A program made the position numbers and the translations under genes. A stretch of 64,000 bases of DNA from Actinomycetota bacterium (lineage in GTDB: Bacteria; Actinomycetota; Acidimicrobiia; Acidimicrobiales; Ilumatobacteraceae): assembly GCA_026393475.1 (NCBI GenBank), contig JAPLAA010000104.1:124001-188000 (forward strand), in the 5' to 3' direction. Positions 63,442 to 64,000 of the stretch are shown here, piece by piece (position 1 is the first letter of the stretch; every line of letters starts with the position of its first letter). A model generated the notes under the pieces. It was not told where the DNA came from and did no database searches. It worked only from the letters and a program-made list of their open reading frames with translations.

Positions 63442-64000
63442 TCAGCCTGCGGCGACCCGGGCGTTGAACTCGGTGATCATCTCGTCCCACACCGGGACAT
63501 AGCGGCGCAGCCCCCGCCAGAAGTCCTGGTGGCGCCGAGCCTCGAACAGCTCGAACGGCGTGCCCTGCTGCTCGACCCAGGTGTAGTAACCGAGGTTGAA
63601 GATGCGGTTGCGGTCGCGCTCGGTGCAGTCGATCGTGTCGGCGGTGTCGATGTGCCCGAGGTGCTCGCCGAAGACCTCGGCGGCGTCGACGGTGGTGAAC
63701 TCGCCGCCGAAGCGGCCGGCGAGGGTCTTGGCCCGCTCGCTCGGGTACAGCGCCGCGCCGTCGGTCGCGATCGTGACGATCGCGTCGTCGGGCCCGAGGC
63801 CGAGCAGCTTCGCGGTCTTGATCGCGGCGAGCACGTTGCAGATCGCGGAGAAGCCGAAGTGCTCGAGCGTGTCGACGAGCTCGACCGACACGCCTTTGCG
63901 ATCGACGAGGTAGTCGCGACCGGCCGCGGTGTTGAACAGCACGTCGAGCTCGTCGGTGGCGCGGTCGCTGATGGCGACCACGACGTCGGTGTTGGTGACG
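63442..64000 (-). CDS. PLP-dependent protein (cysteine synthase-like subunit beta), C-terminal part; 5' end outside window
   Basis: 186 residues are visible; the frame is open to the right edge. Recognisable parts are VVVAISDRATDELDVLFNTA, FGFSAICNVLAAIKTAKLLG, DAIVTIATDGAALYPSERAK and RIFNLGYYTWVEQQGTPFEL, typical of the C-terminus of PLP-dependent subunit-beta proteins of the cysteine synthase superfamily. The PLP lysine is not in view. It is upstream of, and likely co-transcribed with, the threonine-synthase-like gene. Confidence 0.65.
   Translation of the reverse strand, partial: VTNTDVVVAISDRATDELDVLFNTAAGRDYLVDRKGVSVELVDTLEHFGFSAICNVLAAIKTAKLLGLGPDDAIVTIATDGAALYPSERAKTLAGRFGGEFTTVDAAEVFGEHLGHIDTADTIDCTERDRNRIFNLGYYTWVEQQGTPFELFEARRHQDFWRGLRRYVPVWDEMITEFNARVAAG

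Overview
The window is high-GC DNA with actinobacterial gene content. It carries the mismatch-specific endonuclease NucS, a fused 2-oxoglutarate decarboxylase/acyltransferase (Kgd), a WhiG-type sigma factor beside rpsB, the non-mevalonate genes dxr and ispG around an RseP-type protease, and an EttA-type ABC-F factor. The mix resembles a marine or soil member of the Acidimicrobiia (Ilumatobacter-like). That placement is an inference from gene content. I see no rRNA, tRNA, CRISPR array, insertion sequence or prophage, and no gene-free stretch longer than about 300 bases.

Positions 1-10400 hold the 5' end of a LacI-family regulator, diverging from a GH2 beta-mannosidase with a textbook LacI-family operator between them. 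Next come a periplasmic-binding-like metal receptor, a PH/SHOCT membrane protein, a UvrD-type helicase, a thioesterase and exonuclease III. An unusual RNase-S1 protein with a histone H1-like tail and a HAD hydrolase follow. Positions 10400-20000 hold kgd, a cupredoxin lipoprotein, a molybdopterin oxidoreductase, a PuuD-like membrane protein and ettA. Positions 20000-27100 hold a GGDEF-EAL signalling protein, a CysQ-like phosphatase, a crotonase, and a membrane protein with a duplicated His/Cys-rich domain that I cannot assign to a family.

Positions 27128-34907 form one minus-strand operon. It has three tandem paralogues of PEP-utilising (rifampin phosphotransferase-like) proteins that all lack an ATP-binding domain, then an MFS exporter and a CaiB-type CoA-transferase. 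This is the best candidate for an undescribed system. A perfect 16-bp palindrome sits upstream of it, in the divergent promoter region shared with a UbiB/ABC1 kinase.

Positions 36700-43540 hold two paralogous secreted repeat proteins (a third lies at 59943), nucS, a mannose-6-phosphate isomerase and a nucleoside phosphorylase. Positions 43552-57375 are the conserved housekeeping block, all on the minus strand. In transcription order it runs yifB, dprA, xerC, whiG-like sigma, a degenerate M23 protein, rpsB, tsf, pyrH, frr, cdsA, dxr, rseP and ispG, and it covers translation, lipid and isoprenoid synthesis. The right end carries a VOC protein, a lipoprotein, clpP, a beta-carbonic anhydrase and two adjacent PLP enzymes, the last cut by the window edge.

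A recurring feature is short tandem duplication anchored on stop codons. At least eight genes end inside, or immediately before, 8-16 bp direct repeats that carry the stop codon. Three of these arrays (15 bp x4, 12 bp x4, 12 bp x3) place a TGA in frame in every unit.
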